From: Mycolicibacter terrae
GTDB lineage: Bacteria; Actinomycetota; Actinomycetes; Mycobacteriales; Mycobacteriaceae
NCBI RefSeq assembly: GCF_010727125.1
Contig: NZ_AP022564.1
Span: 4,092,001-4,156,000 of the forward strand
DNA length: 64,000 bases
Reading direction: 5' to 3'
Numbering within the stretch: position 1 is the stretch's first letter; each line of letters begins with the position of its first letter. Below the pieces are notes generated by a model. The model worked only from the letters and a program-made list of their open reading frames with translations, had not been told where the DNA came from and made no database searches. Both the position numbers and the translations under genes were made by a program. Shown piece by piece: positions 26,175 to 34,564 of the stretch.

Positions 26175-26834
26175 CTATCGGACCACGGCCAGGGCGAAAC
26201 CGTCCCAGCCTTTGACACCGACGGTCTGCAGCGCCGCGGCCTGCAGATTCGGATGCTTGCCCATCAGCTCCAACGCCTCCCGGCTGCCGCGCGCCGTCAC
26301 GTCGTCGGACCGCGGCTCCAGAATCGCTCCCTCGCGAATCACGTTGTCGACCACGATCACCGACCCGGGGCGGCACAGCTTCACCGCCCAATTGACGTAG
26401 CCGACGTTGTTCTCCTTGTCGGCGTCGATGAACACCAGATCGAAGGGGTTGCCGGTCAGCTTCGGCAGGGTCTCCAGCGCGGGGCCGACGATCACCTGCA
26501 CCCGGTCACCGACGCCGGCACGGTCCAGGTTGGCCCGGGCGACCTCGGCGTGTCTCGGCTCGTACTCCAGCGTGACCACGGCACCGCCGGGCCCGGCGGC
26601 CCGCGCCAGCCAGATCGTGCTGTAGCCGCCCAGCGTCCCGATCTCCAGAATGCGGGTGGCGCGGGTCGCGGTCGCCAGCAGACTCAAGAACCTGCCCTGC
26701 TGCGCCGAGACCGCGATCGGCGGTAGCCCGGCCGCGTCGCTGGCGGCCAGCGCAGCCTGCAATTCCGGGTCATCGCCGGCAAGGATGCGGTCCAGCAGGG
26801 TGTCGACGTCGCGGGGCGTTGGAGTTTCAGTCAC
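26175..26834 (-). CDS. SAM-dependent O-methyltransferase, Rv0187 type
   Basis: A 219-aa class I methyltransferase of the caffeoyl-CoA/catechol type. Motif I is LEIGTLGGYSTIWLA, the acidic ribose ligand lies in LEYEPRH, and the metal-site region is FIDADKENNVGYVNW. Substrate unknown. GTG 26834 is preferred over GTG 26840 because TAGCCT (26843-26848) lies 8 nt upstream of it. Divergent from mymT. Confidence 0.88.
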   Translation of the reverse strand: MTETPTPRDVDTLLDRILAGDDPELQAALAASDAAGLPPIAVSAQQGRFLSLLATATRATRILEIGTLGGYSTIWLARAAGPGGAVVTLEYEPRHAEVARANLDRAGVGDRVQVIVGPALETLPKLTGNPFDLVFIDADKENNVGYVNWAVKLCRPGSVIVVDNVIREGAILEPRSDDVTARGSREALELMGKHPNLQAAALQTVGVKGWDGFALAVVR

Positions 26835-26880
26835 GTCCACCGAGGCTATCCCGCTATCACGATTTCCGTCGCGGAGCCCT

Positions 26881-26909
26881 TTACCCTATACCCCTATAGG
26901 GTATATAGT
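26881..26909 (+). promoter_or_regulatory. mymT promoter with embedded RicR operator
   Basis: TTACCC (26881-26886) as -35, 17 bp, then TATAGT (26904-26909) as -10. The spacer holds TATACCC-CTATA-GGGTATA (26887-26905), containing TACCC-N5-GGGTA. Repressor binding would exclude RNA polymerase and copper would relieve it. The box is also 47-65 bp from the divergent methyltransferase gene. Confidence 0.85.
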
Positions 26910-26952
26910 TAGTCGCACCGGCGCCCGCCGGATCTCACGGAAGGAGCGACAC

Positions 26953-27102
26953 ATGGCGAACTACGAGGCAGGAACGGTGCTGACCTGTGGTCACGGAGAC
27001 TGCGGATGCCGAGTTCGGATTGAATCCGCGTGCCACTGCCCGGATGCCGGCGCAGCCTACAAATGCACCTGCGGTGAGGATCTGGTCCCCGTCAGCAGCT
27101 GA
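26953..27102 (+). CDS. mymT: Mycobacterial metallothionein MymT
   Basis: A 49-aa copper-binding metallothionein that chelates Cu(I) and protects against copper toxicity. Seven cysteines are visible (C12, C17, C19, C27, C29, C38, C40) in TCGHGDCGCRVRIE, ACHCP and YKCTCGE. AAGGAG lies upstream of ATG 26953. A RicR box lies in its promoter, and a strong hairpin (27112-27142) follows the stop. M. tuberculosis MymT has the same pattern. Confidence 0.96.
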   Translation: MANYEAGTVLTCGHGDCGCRVRIESACHCPDAGAAYKCTCGEDLVPVSS

Positions 27103-27111
27103 GGACAGGCG

Positions 27112-27142
27112 CCGGTGACGCACCCCGGCCGTGCGTCACCGG
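27112..27142. terminator. Perfect 12-bp hairpin between convergent genes
   Basis: CCGGTGACGCAC (27112-27123), a 7-nt loop, then GTGCGTCACCGG (27131-27142). No T-run follows, as is usual for mycobacterial terminators. The right arm covers the stop codon of the convergent gene, so it could end transcripts from both sides. Confidence 0.65.
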
Positions 27143-27642
27143 ACGCCTTCCTGGGCGAACACCACCCGCAGCACGTGGCCCAGTTCGGGGCCCATCACGA
27201 TCGCGGCCAGCTCGCACAGCGTGGCGACGAATTCCGGACCGTGCGGCGGCTGGATGTCGCACAGATGGTGGGCTATCTCGTGCAGTACCACCAGCTCCCG
27301 CAGCGCCCAGTCCCCACCGCGCTGGTCCGGCACCGCGATAACGCCTGCCACGCCGTGCTTTTCGTAGTGCGCCGCGGTGGCGCCGCGGCGCGCGCGCACA
27401 CTCAGTCCCACCGCACCCGGCCACCGACTGCGCACCGACGGCAGCGCCAGCACGTCGTCGACGTAGCGCTGTACCGCCACCACCGAGCCGAAGCGGGCCT
27501 CCGGCGGAAGGGTCAACCTGGTACCGAAGAAGTCGATGTCGCCCGAACCCCGCTCGGTGGCGCGATCGAACAAGGTCCGCACGAAGATCTCCGCGGCGTA
27601 GACCTTGGCGCGCTGGGTGTCGCGCTCGGAACGCTCGGTCAC
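27136..27642 (-). CDS. HExxH metallohydrolase-like protein, Rv0185 type
   Basis: A 168-aa protein of a mycobacterial family (TIGR04338-like). It has a zinc-protease signature HEIAHH (H121, E122, H125) followed by PPHGPEF (H134), the likely third ligand. The arrangement resembles SprT-like and other short gluzincins; substrate unknown. GTG 27642 overlaps the DUF2786 gene stop (GTGA), so it is coupled. No signal peptide is seen, so it is probably cytosolic. Confidence 0.8.
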   Translation of the reverse strand: MTERSERDTQRAKVYAAEIFVRTLFDRATERGSGDIDFFGTRLTLPPEARFGSVVAVQRYVDDVLALPSVRSRWPGAVGLSVRARRGATAAHYEKHGVAGVIAVPDQRGGDWALRELVVLHEIAHHLCDIQPPHGPEFVATLCELAAIVMGPELGHVLRVVFAQEGVR

Positions 27643-28391
27643 CGCTCCAGCGCGGACCGCGCCACCGACAACTCGGGGTCATCGCCCAGCCGTGCTCGCC
27701 GGCCGGCCCGGTCCCCGGCCCGTCGCGCTGCCGACGAATATCCCGCCGAGGCCCGGGTGGCCCGCCAGGTGCCGCGCGCCTGCGACGCGCTGCGGTAGTA
27801 GTCGTGCAGCTCGATCTCCTTGTTACGCAACGCGATCGCGGTACCCGGGGGACGACGACGGTCCTGCTCGGCCTCCTTGCGGGTCTCGTCGCGCGCTTCG
27901 GCCAGCCGCTGGCCCACCCGGGCGCCGAACGCGAGGTGGAAGTTGAGCCTGGCGGTGATGGTCGGGGTGGGCCGATGCGCGCCGGTGGCGATGTAGGTGT
28001 CCGAGGCCCGGACCATCTGGACGACCAGGCTGGCGTAGAGGGCATGGGTGGCGTCGATGTCCTCGGCGAAACCGTAGGCGTAGACGAACGTGGAGTTCGA
28101 CGCGACGTCGCACCGCACGTCGTTGGCCGCGGCGATTCCCACGAACAGCTGAACATAGGTGCGCAAGCCGCGGGCGCCGGGCGATCCGATGGTGATGGTG
28201 CGCTGCACCGGTGTGGTCGCCGGTGTCCGGGCGGCGGAATGCGCCCGTGCCACCGCCAGGTCGATGGAGGTCGCCGTGGCCAGCCGCTGCGCGGCGGCCA
28301 TGAACGCCTCGGCCTCATGCGCATTGTCGGTGCCTTCGGCCTGGCGCAGCAGGGCGGCGATGCGCGCCAACATCTTGTCGTCGGTGCTCAT
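27639..28391 (-). CDS. DUF2786 protein, Rv0184 type
   Basis: A 250-aa protein with the N-terminal DUF2786 helix pattern (KMLARIAALLRQAEGTDNAHE, where an EAEAF segment follows). The C-terminus is rich in Arg/Ala. Function unknown. ATG 28391 is favoured over GTG 28400 because TAGCGT (28399-28404) lies 7 nt upstream and overlaps that GTG. It is coupled to the HExxH gene downstream; such pairs recur in actinobacteria, suggesting a shared job. Confidence 0.78.
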   Translation of the reverse strand: MSTDDKMLARIAALLRQAEGTDNAHEAEAFMAAAQRLATATSIDLAVARAHSAARTPATTPVQRTITIGSPGARGLRTYVQLFVGIAAANDVRCDVASNSTFVYAYGFAEDIDATHALYASLVVQMVRASDTYIATGAHRPTPTITARLNFHLAFGARVGQRLAEARDETRKEAEQDRRRPPGTAIALRNKEIELHDYYRSASQARGTWRATRASAGYSSAARRAGDRAGRRARLGDDPELSVARSALER

Positions 28392-28436
28392 GTCGGCCAC
28401 GCTAACCGACGCGGGCGACGAGGTGCCGACGGCGAC

Positions 28437-29276
28437 TCACAGGTGCGCGTCGATCCAGGCCACCACGTCGTCAAGCACCAGCGCGCGCTCGGGTTCGTTG
28501 AACACCTCGTGATACAGACCCGGATACACGGTCCGCCGCACATCGGTGGACCCGACGCTCTCCGCCAACCGCCTGCTGCCCTCGGCGGGCACCAGGCCGT
28601 CCTCGGCGCCGTGCACCACCAGGAGCGGCGCCGTGAGGGCGGCCGCCCGCGACGGCATGGTCTCGCCGACCTTGATCAGCGCCCGCGCCACCCCGGCGGG
28701 CACCCGGCCGTGGTGCACCAGCGGATCGCTGTCATAAGCAGCCACCACCGCGGGATCGCGGGAGACCAGGCTGCTGTCGAGCTTCTCGACCGGCAGGCCG
28801 GGGGCGACGGCGCCGAGGGCCTTGGCGACGAATGCCAGCAACGGCGACACCGTGCCGGCCATGTCCACCGCGGGCCCGGACAGCACCATCAACTGATAGT
28901 CGTCGGGGCGGTCCACCCCGTAGCTGAACACGACCGCTCCACCCATGCTGTGCCCGAGCACCACGCGCGGCAGCCCGGGGTGTTCCCGGGCGCCGATTCC
29001 CGCACAGGTGTGAAAGTCGCCGGTGTATTCCGAGATGTCCCGGCACAGCACCCGCTTGCCCCCGGAGCGGCCGTGGCCGCGGTGATCCAGCGCGTAGGTC
29101 ACCAGTCCGGATTCACCGAACCGGGTCGCGACATGGTCGTAGCGGCGGGCATGCTCACCGAAGCCGTGCGAGAGCACCACCACGGCGCGGGGGGCCGCTT
29201 GCGGTGTCCAGGTGTCGTAGACGATCCGCACTCCGCGCACACCTTGGAAGGTTCGCTCGGTGCGGGTGACGGCCAT
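28437..29276 (-). CDS. Monoacylglycerol lipase, Rv0183 type
   Basis: A 279-aa alpha/beta-hydrolase that in M. tuberculosis (Rv0183) hydrolyses monoacylglycerols at the cell surface. The nucleophile elbow is GHSMGG (S110), the acid lies in HGAEDGLVP, and the histidine in YHEVFNE. HGFGEHARRY supplies the oxyanion region of the monoglyceride lipase clan. ATG 29276 lies 6 nt after TACGCT (29283-29288). It provides fatty acid and glycerol for the lipid-use genes around it. Confidence 0.92.
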   Translation of the reverse strand: MAVTRTERTFQGVRGVRIVYDTWTPQAAPRAVVVLSHGFGEHARRYDHVATRFGESGLVTYALDHRGHGRSGGKRVLCRDISEYTGDFHTCAGIGAREHPGLPRVVLGHSMGGAVVFSYGVDRPDDYQLMVLSGPAVDMAGTVSPLLAFVAKALGAVAPGLPVEKLDSSLVSRDPAVVAAYDSDPLVHHGRVPAGVARALIKVGETMPSRAAALTAPLLVVHGAEDGLVPAEGSRRLAESVGSTDVRRTVYPGLYHEVFNEPERALVLDDVVAWIDAHL

Positions 29277-29324
29277 CAGGGCAGCGTAACGGGCAAACAT
29301 CGCGCCCCGGTAACCTGAGGCGCC

Positions 29325-30068
29325 ATGGGACGAGTCGAGGGCAAGGTTGCCCTGATCAGCGGCGGCGCGCGGGGCATGGGTGCAGCACACGCACGGGCAC
29401 TGGCCGCAGAGGGCGCGAAGATCGTGATCGGCGACGTCCTCGACGAGGAGGGCACCAAGCTCGCCGACGAGCTGGGTCCCGACACCGCGCGGTTCGTCCG
29501 CCTCGACGTCACCCGGCCCGAGCAATGGCAGGCGGCCGCCGCGACCGCGGTCGACGCCTTCGGCAGCCTCGACGTCCTGGTGAACAACGCCGGGATCGCC
29601 AAGTACAACGCGCTGGAAAACTTCGACCTCGCCGGCTGGCAGCAGGTCCTCGACGTCAATCTGACCGGCACCATGCTGGGCATGCACGCCGCGGTCGCCC
29701 CGATGAAGGCAGCCGGCGGTGGCTCCATCATCAACATCTCCTCGGTGGAGGGAATGCGCGGCACCGCCGGTCTGTACGGCTACGTCGCGTCGAAATGGGG
29801 GGTGCGCGGGCTGGCCAAGGCCGCCGCCGTGGAACTGGCGCCGCACAACATCCGGATCAACAGTGTGCTGCCCGGGCTGATCCGCACCCGGATGACGATC
29901 GCGATCCCCGACGACTCGCTACAGATTCCGCTGGGCCGGGGCGCCAAGTCCGCGGAGGTGTCCACCGCGGTGGTCTTCCTGGCCTCGGACGAGTCCTCCT
30001 ATATGACCGGGGCCGACCTGGTCATCGACGGAGGCCTGTCTGTGGGCATCCCACACAAGACCGGCTAG
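29325..30068 (+). CDS. SDR oxidoreductase, hydroxysteroid-dehydrogenase-like
   Basis: A 247-aa classical short-chain dehydrogenase with cofactor loop SGGARGMG, D38 region IGDVLD (NAD preference), NNAG, catalytic S in ISSVEGMRG and Y-x3-K in YGYVASK. The family includes 3-alpha/20-beta-hydroxysteroid dehydrogenases such as FabG3. Steroid or lipid alcohol oxidation is an inference. ATG 29325 is 8 nt after TAACCT (29311-29316). Not part of this block in M. tuberculosis, so an insertion here relative to it. Confidence 0.85.
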   Translation: MGRVEGKVALISGGARGMGAAHARALAAEGAKIVIGDVLDEEGTKLADELGPDTARFVRLDVTRPEQWQAAAATAVDAFGSLDVLVNNAGIAKYNALENFDLAGWQQVLDVNLTGTMLGMHAAVAPMKAAGGGSIINISSVEGMRGTAGLYGYVASKWGVRGLAKAAAVELAPHNIRINSVLPGLIRTRMTIAIPDDSLQIPLGRGAKSAEVSTAVVFLASDESSYMTGADLVIDGGLSVGIPHKTG

Positions 30069-30110
30069 GGAGGCATCCGCCCAGCTGAGAGCACCCGTCG
30101 GGGCAGCTTC

Positions 30111-30124
30111 TGGAACGTGTTCTA
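30111..30124. promoter_or_regulatory. KstR-type operator overlapping a -10
   Basis: TGGAACGTGTTCTA fits the KstR consensus TnnAACnnGTTnnA at every fixed base. Its last two bases begin TATGAT (30123-30128), the -10 of the following ADH, which starts 8 nt later. Repression by a KstR-like TetR protein and induction by sterol CoA thioesters are therefore expected (inference). Confidence 0.65.
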
Positions 30125-30136
30125 TGATGGCCGGTC

Positions 30137-31261
30137 ATGAAGACCAAGGGCGCATTGTTGTGGGAGCTGAACTCGCCGTGGCGGGTCGACGAGATCGACC
30201 TGGGCGACCCCGTCGACGGTGAGGTCCAGGTCCGGATGCACGCCGCGGGTATGTGCCACTCCGACTACCACCTGACCACCGGCGCGACCCCGATCGGCCT
30301 GCCGGCGCTCGGCGGCCACGAGGGCGCCGGCGTCATCACCAAGGTCGGCAGGGGGGTGACCGGCCTGGAAGAGGGCGACCACGTCGTGATGGCCTTCATC
30401 CCGGCCTGCGGTTCCTGCCCGCCGTGCATGAAGGGTTTCCGCTCGCTGTGTGACCGCGGGGCGGTCCTGCTCGGCGGCAAGGCGATCGCCGACGGCACCA
30501 ACCGGATCCACGCCGGATCCCAGGCGGTCTCCCCGATGAACCTGCTCGGCACCTTCTCCCCGTACATGACCGTGCACCAGGACTCGGTGGTCAAGATCGA
30601 TCACGACGTGCCGTTCGAGACGGCGGCGATCATGGGTTGCGCGGTGCCCACCGGATTCGGGTCGGCCACCAACGTCGCCGAGGTCAAGCCCGGCGAGACC
30701 GTCATCATCGTCGGCGTCGGCGGTATCGGCATGAGCGCCCTGCAGGGCGCGGTGCTCTCCGGCGCTCGACGTGTCATCGCGATCGACCCGGTGCCGTTCA
30801 AGCGCGACGCGGCCGTCAAGTTCGGCGCCACCCACGTGTACCCGTCGATGTCCGAGGCCCTGATGCCGGTCATGGAAGAGACCTGGGGTCTGATGGCCGA
30901 CAAGGTGATCATCGCCGTCGGCGACATGAAGGGCGAATACGTCGAAGAGGCGCTGACGCTGACCGCCAAGACCGGCACCTGCGTGGTCACCGGCATGGGA
31001 TCGATGGTCGACGCCGACGTCAAGTTGAACCTGTTCCTGTTCACCATGTTGCAGAAGACGTTGAAGGGCAACATCTTCGGCGGCGGCAGCTCGCACATCG
31101 AGACGCCGCGACTGGTGGGCCTCTACAAGTCCGGGCTGCTCAAGATCGACGAGATGATCACCACGACCTACAAGCTCGAGAACATCAACGACGGCTATCA
31201 GGACATGGTCGACGGCAAGAACATCCGCGGCGTGATCACCTTCGACGAGTCGGACTGGTGA
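30137..31261 (+). CDS. NDMA-dependent-type zinc alcohol dehydrogenase
   Basis: A 374-aa medium-chain alcohol dehydrogenase. The catalytic zinc site is GMCHSDYH and GGHEGAG; structural zinc cysteines lie in CGSCPPCMKGFRSLC; the NAD loop is GVGGIGMSA with D following. Features such as FGGGSSHIETPRL match the NDMA-dependent family whose bound NAD is not exchanged and which is linked to mycofactocin. Substrate unknown. The mRNA is probably leaderless from the KstR-boxed promoter, pointing to sterol or lipid catabolism. Confidence 0.88.
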   Translation: MKTKGALLWELNSPWRVDEIDLGDPVDGEVQVRMHAAGMCHSDYHLTTGATPIGLPALGGHEGAGVITKVGRGVTGLEEGDHVVMAFIPACGSCPPCMKGFRSLCDRGAVLLGGKAIADGTNRIHAGSQAVSPMNLLGTFSPYMTVHQDSVVKIDHDVPFETAAIMGCAVPTGFGSATNVAEVKPGETVIIVGVGGIGMSALQGAVLSGARRVIAIDPVPFKRDAAVKFGATHVYPSMSEALMPVMEETWGLMADKVIIAVGDMKGEYVEEALTLTAKTGTCVVTGMGSMVDADVKLNLFLFTMLQKTLKGNIFGGGSSHIETPRLVGLYKSGLLKIDEMITTTYKLENINDGYQDMVDGKNIRGVITFDESDW

Positions 31262-31279
31262 CGGGCTAGCCTGGAGTTC

Positions 31280-32002
31280 ATGCCTCCCACGCTCGACATG
31301 CGGCGGGCCGCAGACCGGGCGGTCACCCGCGCACCGTGGCTCACCTCGCGGCATTCGTTCTCGTTCAACGACTACTACGACCCGGACAATACCCATCACG
31401 GTCTGCTGCTGGTCAACAACGACGACGTGGTGGCACCGGCGTCCGGTTTCGAAACCCACCCGCACCGCGACGCCGAGATCGTCACCTGGGTGCTGTCCGG
31501 CGAATTGGGCCACCGCGACTCACTCGGCAACTCCGGGGTGATCGGCCCGGGCTTGGCGCAGCGGATGTCGGCCGGCACCGGCATCCTGCATTCGGAGCGC
31601 AACGAATCCGATCACGCCCCGGTGCATTTCGTGCAGATGTGGATCATGCCGGACACCCCGGGGCGCACTCCGGGTTACCAGCAGCGCGACATCGGCGACG
31701 CGCTGGCGGGCGGCGGTCTGGTCACGGTCGCCTCGGGCAGCGATCCCGACGCGGCGATCACCATCGGCAACGCCGACGCCACGCTGTACGCCGCCCGATT
31801 GGCGCCCGGCGGCAGCGTCGAACTGCCCGACGCGCCGTATCTGCATCTGTTCATCGCTGATGGCCGGGCCGATCTGGAGGGCGTCGGCCCACTGGACACC
31901 GGTGACGCGGTCCGATTCACCGGCGGCGCCGGTCAGCGGGTGCACGCCGAGGCGCCGGCCGAGATCCTGGTGTGGGAGATGCGGGGCCGGCTCGGCGGCT
32001 GA
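31280..32002 (+). CDS. Pirin-family protein, Rv0181c type
   Basis: A 240-aa bicupin. The metal-binding motif is THPHRDAEIVTW followed by GTGILHSERN, as in bacterial pirins with quercetinase-like sites. Function in mycobacteria is unknown. ATG 31280 lies 7 nt after TAGCCT (31267-31272), so it may have its own promoter although it is only 18 bp from the ADH. Confidence 0.88.
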   Translation: MPPTLDMRRAADRAVTRAPWLTSRHSFSFNDYYDPDNTHHGLLLVNNDDVVAPASGFETHPHRDAEIVTWVLSGELGHRDSLGNSGVIGPGLAQRMSAGTGILHSERNESDHAPVHFVQMWIMPDTPGRTPGYQQRDIGDALAGGGLVTVASGSDPDAAITIGNADATLYAARLAPGGSVELPDAPYLHLFIADGRADLEGVGPLDTGDAVRFTGGAGQRVHAEAPAEILVWEMRGRLGG

Positions 32003-32092
32003 TCATCACTGGGGGATAACCGATCTGCCACCGATGCGGCACAGTCCGGTCACGTACGGTTTCCCGGCGGTTCGGGTGGCTAACGTGAGCCG

Positions 32093-33214
32093 GTGTCACC
32101 CAGTCCGGAGCCGAAGGGACGAACAGTGCCGACTCCAGCGGCTTTTGCGCGTCGCCTAGCAGCCGGCTGCAGCGCGGTGCTGCTCTGCGCAGCCCTGGCG
32201 ATCGGCCCCGGCCAGCCGACCGCGCACGCCGCCGCCCAAGACCAGGTGGCTGCCGCGATCGCCCGCACCCCGGGCTCCTACCTGGTCTACAACTTCGGCG
32301 GTGGGCATCCCGCACCGATGCTCAACGCCGCCGGGGACTGGTACGAGATGTCCAACGGGGGGCACCTGGTGGTCCTCAAGGCGGCCTCGCAGCGCATCGA
32401 GCCGCACCTGCTGGTCGACAGCCACAGCGGTTCCCAGAGCCGCTGCGAACGCGATCCGCGGGCCCGCACCAGCGAGGGGCTGCTACAGGCTTCCGAGCTG
32501 TACACACCGCTGCAGGCCTGGCAGGTGCTGGGCCGGCCGTTGGTGGCGATCAACGCCAACTTCTTCGACATCCGCGGGCAGCGGGGCGGATCCTGGCGGA
32601 CCACCAAATGCAGTTCACCGCTGGGCGCCTACGTCGACAACACCCGCGGCAAAGGCCGGGCCAACGTCGCCGTCACCGGCACGATCCCCTACGCCGGCAA
32701 GCAGGGACTGTCCGGCGGCAATGAGCACTGGTCGACGTTGACCACGATGATCCTGCCGACCCGTGGCGCACCATATGTGTTGTGGCCGCGCGGCGGCCGC
32801 GACGGCGGGGACTACGACGCGGCCGGCCCGACGATCACCGGCCTGGTGGAACGCGGGGACCGGTTCGTCGCGGTGAGCGGGCTGGGCCTGTTGGCCCCGG
32901 GCGTCACCGGCCAACTCAACGACGGCGGACCGAGCGCGGCACGCACCGCCCTGGGTTATTCGCGGGCCAAAGACGAGATGTACATCTTCCAGGGCGGCAG
33001 CTACACACCGGACAATATGCAGGATCTGTTCCGCGGGCTGGGCAGCGATCACGCCATCCTGCTCGACGGCGGTACGTCGTCTGCGGTCGTGCTGCGCCGC
33101 GACTCCGGTGGCATGTGGACCGGGGCCGGTGTGCCGCGCGGATCCTGCGACACCGCTCAGGTGCTGTGCGACGCTCACGAACGCGCGCTGCCCAGCTGGT
33201 TGGCGCTCAACTAG
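32093..33214 (+). CDS. Secreted phosphodiester-glycosidase-like protein
   Basis: A 373-aa exported protein (signal peptide ending near PTAHAAAQ). The mature domain has LVAINANFFD, ARTALGYS and ILLDGGTSSAVVL, matching the NAGPA/phosphodiester glycosidase domain that removes GlcNAc from phosphodiesters. The envelope substrate is unknown. LprO (Rv0179c) occupies the equivalent position next to mce1 in M. tuberculosis and may be its relative. GTG 32093 is 6 nt after TAACGT; GTG 32126, with GAAGGGA upstream, is an alternative start. Confidence 0.78.
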   Translation: MSPSPEPKGRTVPTPAAFARRLAAGCSAVLLCAALAIGPGQPTAHAAAQDQVAAAIARTPGSYLVYNFGGGHPAPMLNAAGDWYEMSNGGHLVVLKAASQRIEPHLLVDSHSGSQSRCERDPRARTSEGLLQASELYTPLQAWQVLGRPLVAINANFFDIRGQRGGSWRTTKCSSPLGAYVDNTRGKGRANVAVTGTIPYAGKQGLSGGNEHWSTLTTMILPTRGAPYVLWPRGGRDGGDYDAAGPTITGLVERGDRFVAVSGLGLLAPGVTGQLNDGGPSAARTALGYSRAKDEMYIFQGGSYTPDNMQDLFRGLGSDHAILLDGGTSSAVVLRRDSGGMWTGAGVPRGSCDTAQVLCDAHERALPSWLALN

Positions 33215-33222
33215 CCGCGGTC

Positions 33223-33236
33223 GACGGTTCGCCGTC
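33223..33236. terminator. Small TTCG-loop hairpin between convergent genes
   Basis: GACGG-TTCG-CCGTC, a 5-bp GC stem closed by a stable UUCG-type tetraloop, then ATTGTTC. It lies between the stops of two convergent genes, so a short bidirectional terminator is plausible. Confidence 0.4.
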
Positions 33237-33241
33237 ATTGT

Positions 33242-33895
33242 TCACGGCATGTCGACTTTGGCGGCCAGCCAGCGCCCGTTCACCTTCTCCATGGTCATCA
33301 CGATGCGACTGCGGTCGATCTTCGTCTGCGGAGCGGCCTTGTTGCTCACCGCCTGATCGACGAACAGCAGCACCTCGACCTTGTTCTTGGTGGCGGACTT
33401 GACCGCCGCGTCGATGACGGTGCCGTGCGCGGCGGCCTTGTTCTCGATCAGCAGTTGGCGGAGCTGCTCGCTGGATGCGGCATACATATCCTTGAACTCG
33501 CCGGTGGCCCCGTCGAGGACCTCGGCGAAGTTCTTGTCGATCGCGCCCGGATCCACCCCGGTCAGCACCAGGGTGTACTTCTCGGCGGCGTCGAGCGCCT
33601 GCGCCGCGGCCACCGCGCGCTGATGGTGGGCGTACAGCAGCCAGCCCTCGTAGGCCACACCGATCAGGCCCAGCACCAGCACCGCAGCGGCGATCCACCG
33701 CCACCTTGAGCTCTTCGCCGTCGCGGGGACAGCGTCGGCGGTCTCCTCGACGGCCTCAGCCTCTGCTTCAGCCTCGGCCTCGGCCTCGGCGGGCGGCGAC
33801 TCGACGGTCACCGTCTCGGGCTCCTCGGCGGTCTCGGCCGCCGTTTCGGTCCCCGTTTCGAGGTCGGCCGCTTCCTCGTCTTCACGGTCCGACAC
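33242..33895 (-). CDS. Mce-associated (Mam-like) membrane protein
   Basis: A 217-aa protein with a very acidic Glu/Ala-repeat N-terminus (about 1-55), one membrane helix (about 66-88) and a VirB8/NTF2-like outer domain ending NGRWLAAKVDMP. The domain is closely similar to the Mam protein at 44194-44802 (shared AVLNGATGDFKD/EVLDGATGEFKD and QLRQLLI segments), so both probably serve the plus-strand mce system. It is transcribed away from that operon. GTG 33895 has GGAGGG upstream. Confidence 0.82.
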   Translation of the reverse strand: MSDREDEEAADLETGTETAAETAEEPETVTVESPPAEAEAEAEAEAEAVEETADAVPATAKSSRWRWIAAAVLVLGLIGVAYEGWLLYAHHQRAVAAAQALDAAEKYTLVLTGVDPGAIDKNFAEVLDGATGEFKDMYAASSEQLRQLLIENKAAAHGTVIDAAVKSATKNKVEVLLFVDQAVSNKAAPQTKIDRSRIVMTMEKVNGRWLAAKVDMP

Positions 33896-33970
33896 CTGCC
33901 CTACCCTCCCTGCACCGAGCCGTTCGGCCGCAACGCACCAGAACCTACCCGAACCGGCGGCGGCGGGCGC

Positions 33971-34564
33971 TCAGGTGCAGGCTCCGGAATTGCGCAAGGC
34001 ATCGCCCCACCCGGCGGCGGAATCGATATGGGCACGGGTGAAGCCGGCCGGCTGTTTCTTCCTCATGCTGTCGGCGATGCGGGACAACTGGAACAACACC
34101 TCGGTCAGCTGCTCGCCGCCGTAGATCGGCGAATACGGTCCGTAGTTGTCCGGGGTGTTGCGGATCGTCAACGGCGCCAGGCGCGGGCCCAGGAAACCCG
34201 TCGACCGGTCGATGTTGGCCAGCACCGCGTCGGCCTGCGGCTGCAGGCCGACGTAGACGTCATGGCGCTCGGCGAGGGTGCGGTTGAAGTCGTTGATCTG
34301 GCCCATCAACGGGCCGAACTGAGCGTCGAACCACTGGCACGAGTCCGACATGCCGCCGATCATCTCGGGCGTGACCTGGTAGGTGAAGGTGTTGTACGGC
34401 CAGAAATCCATGTGCGGCGACCAGTCGGTGGGCACGGGCGCAAATACCGGAAGCGCCGGCGGCCGGTCGGAGTCTGCGACGGCGGAGCCCGGCACCGGCA
34501 GGACCCCGGTTGCCGCCGCGCAGGCGGCCAGACCGGCGGCGGCCCGCACCCACCATCTCCGCAC
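33971..34564 (-). CDS. Exported protein of unknown function
   Basis: A 197-aa protein with a signal peptide (MRRWWVRAAAGLAACAAA, cleavage near AVADSD). The mature part is rich in aromatic residues (HMDFWPYNTFTYQVTP) and has cysteines in DSCQWF and at the C-terminal GACT, which may form a disulphide. I do not recognise the family. GGGGAG lies 7 nt before GTG 34564. It precedes the Mam-like gene on the same strand (75 bp), and is divergent from the mce operon, so a role with that transporter is possible. Confidence 0.65.
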   Translation of the reverse strand: MRRWWVRAAAGLAACAAATGVLPVPGSAVADSDRPPALPVFAPVPTDWSPHMDFWPYNTFTYQVTPEMIGGMSDSCQWFDAQFGPLMGQINDFNRTLAERHDVYVGLQPQADAVLANIDRSTGFLGPRLAPLTIRNTPDNYGPYSPIYGGEQLTEVLFQLSRIADSMRKKQPAGFTRAHIDSAAGWGDALRNSGACT

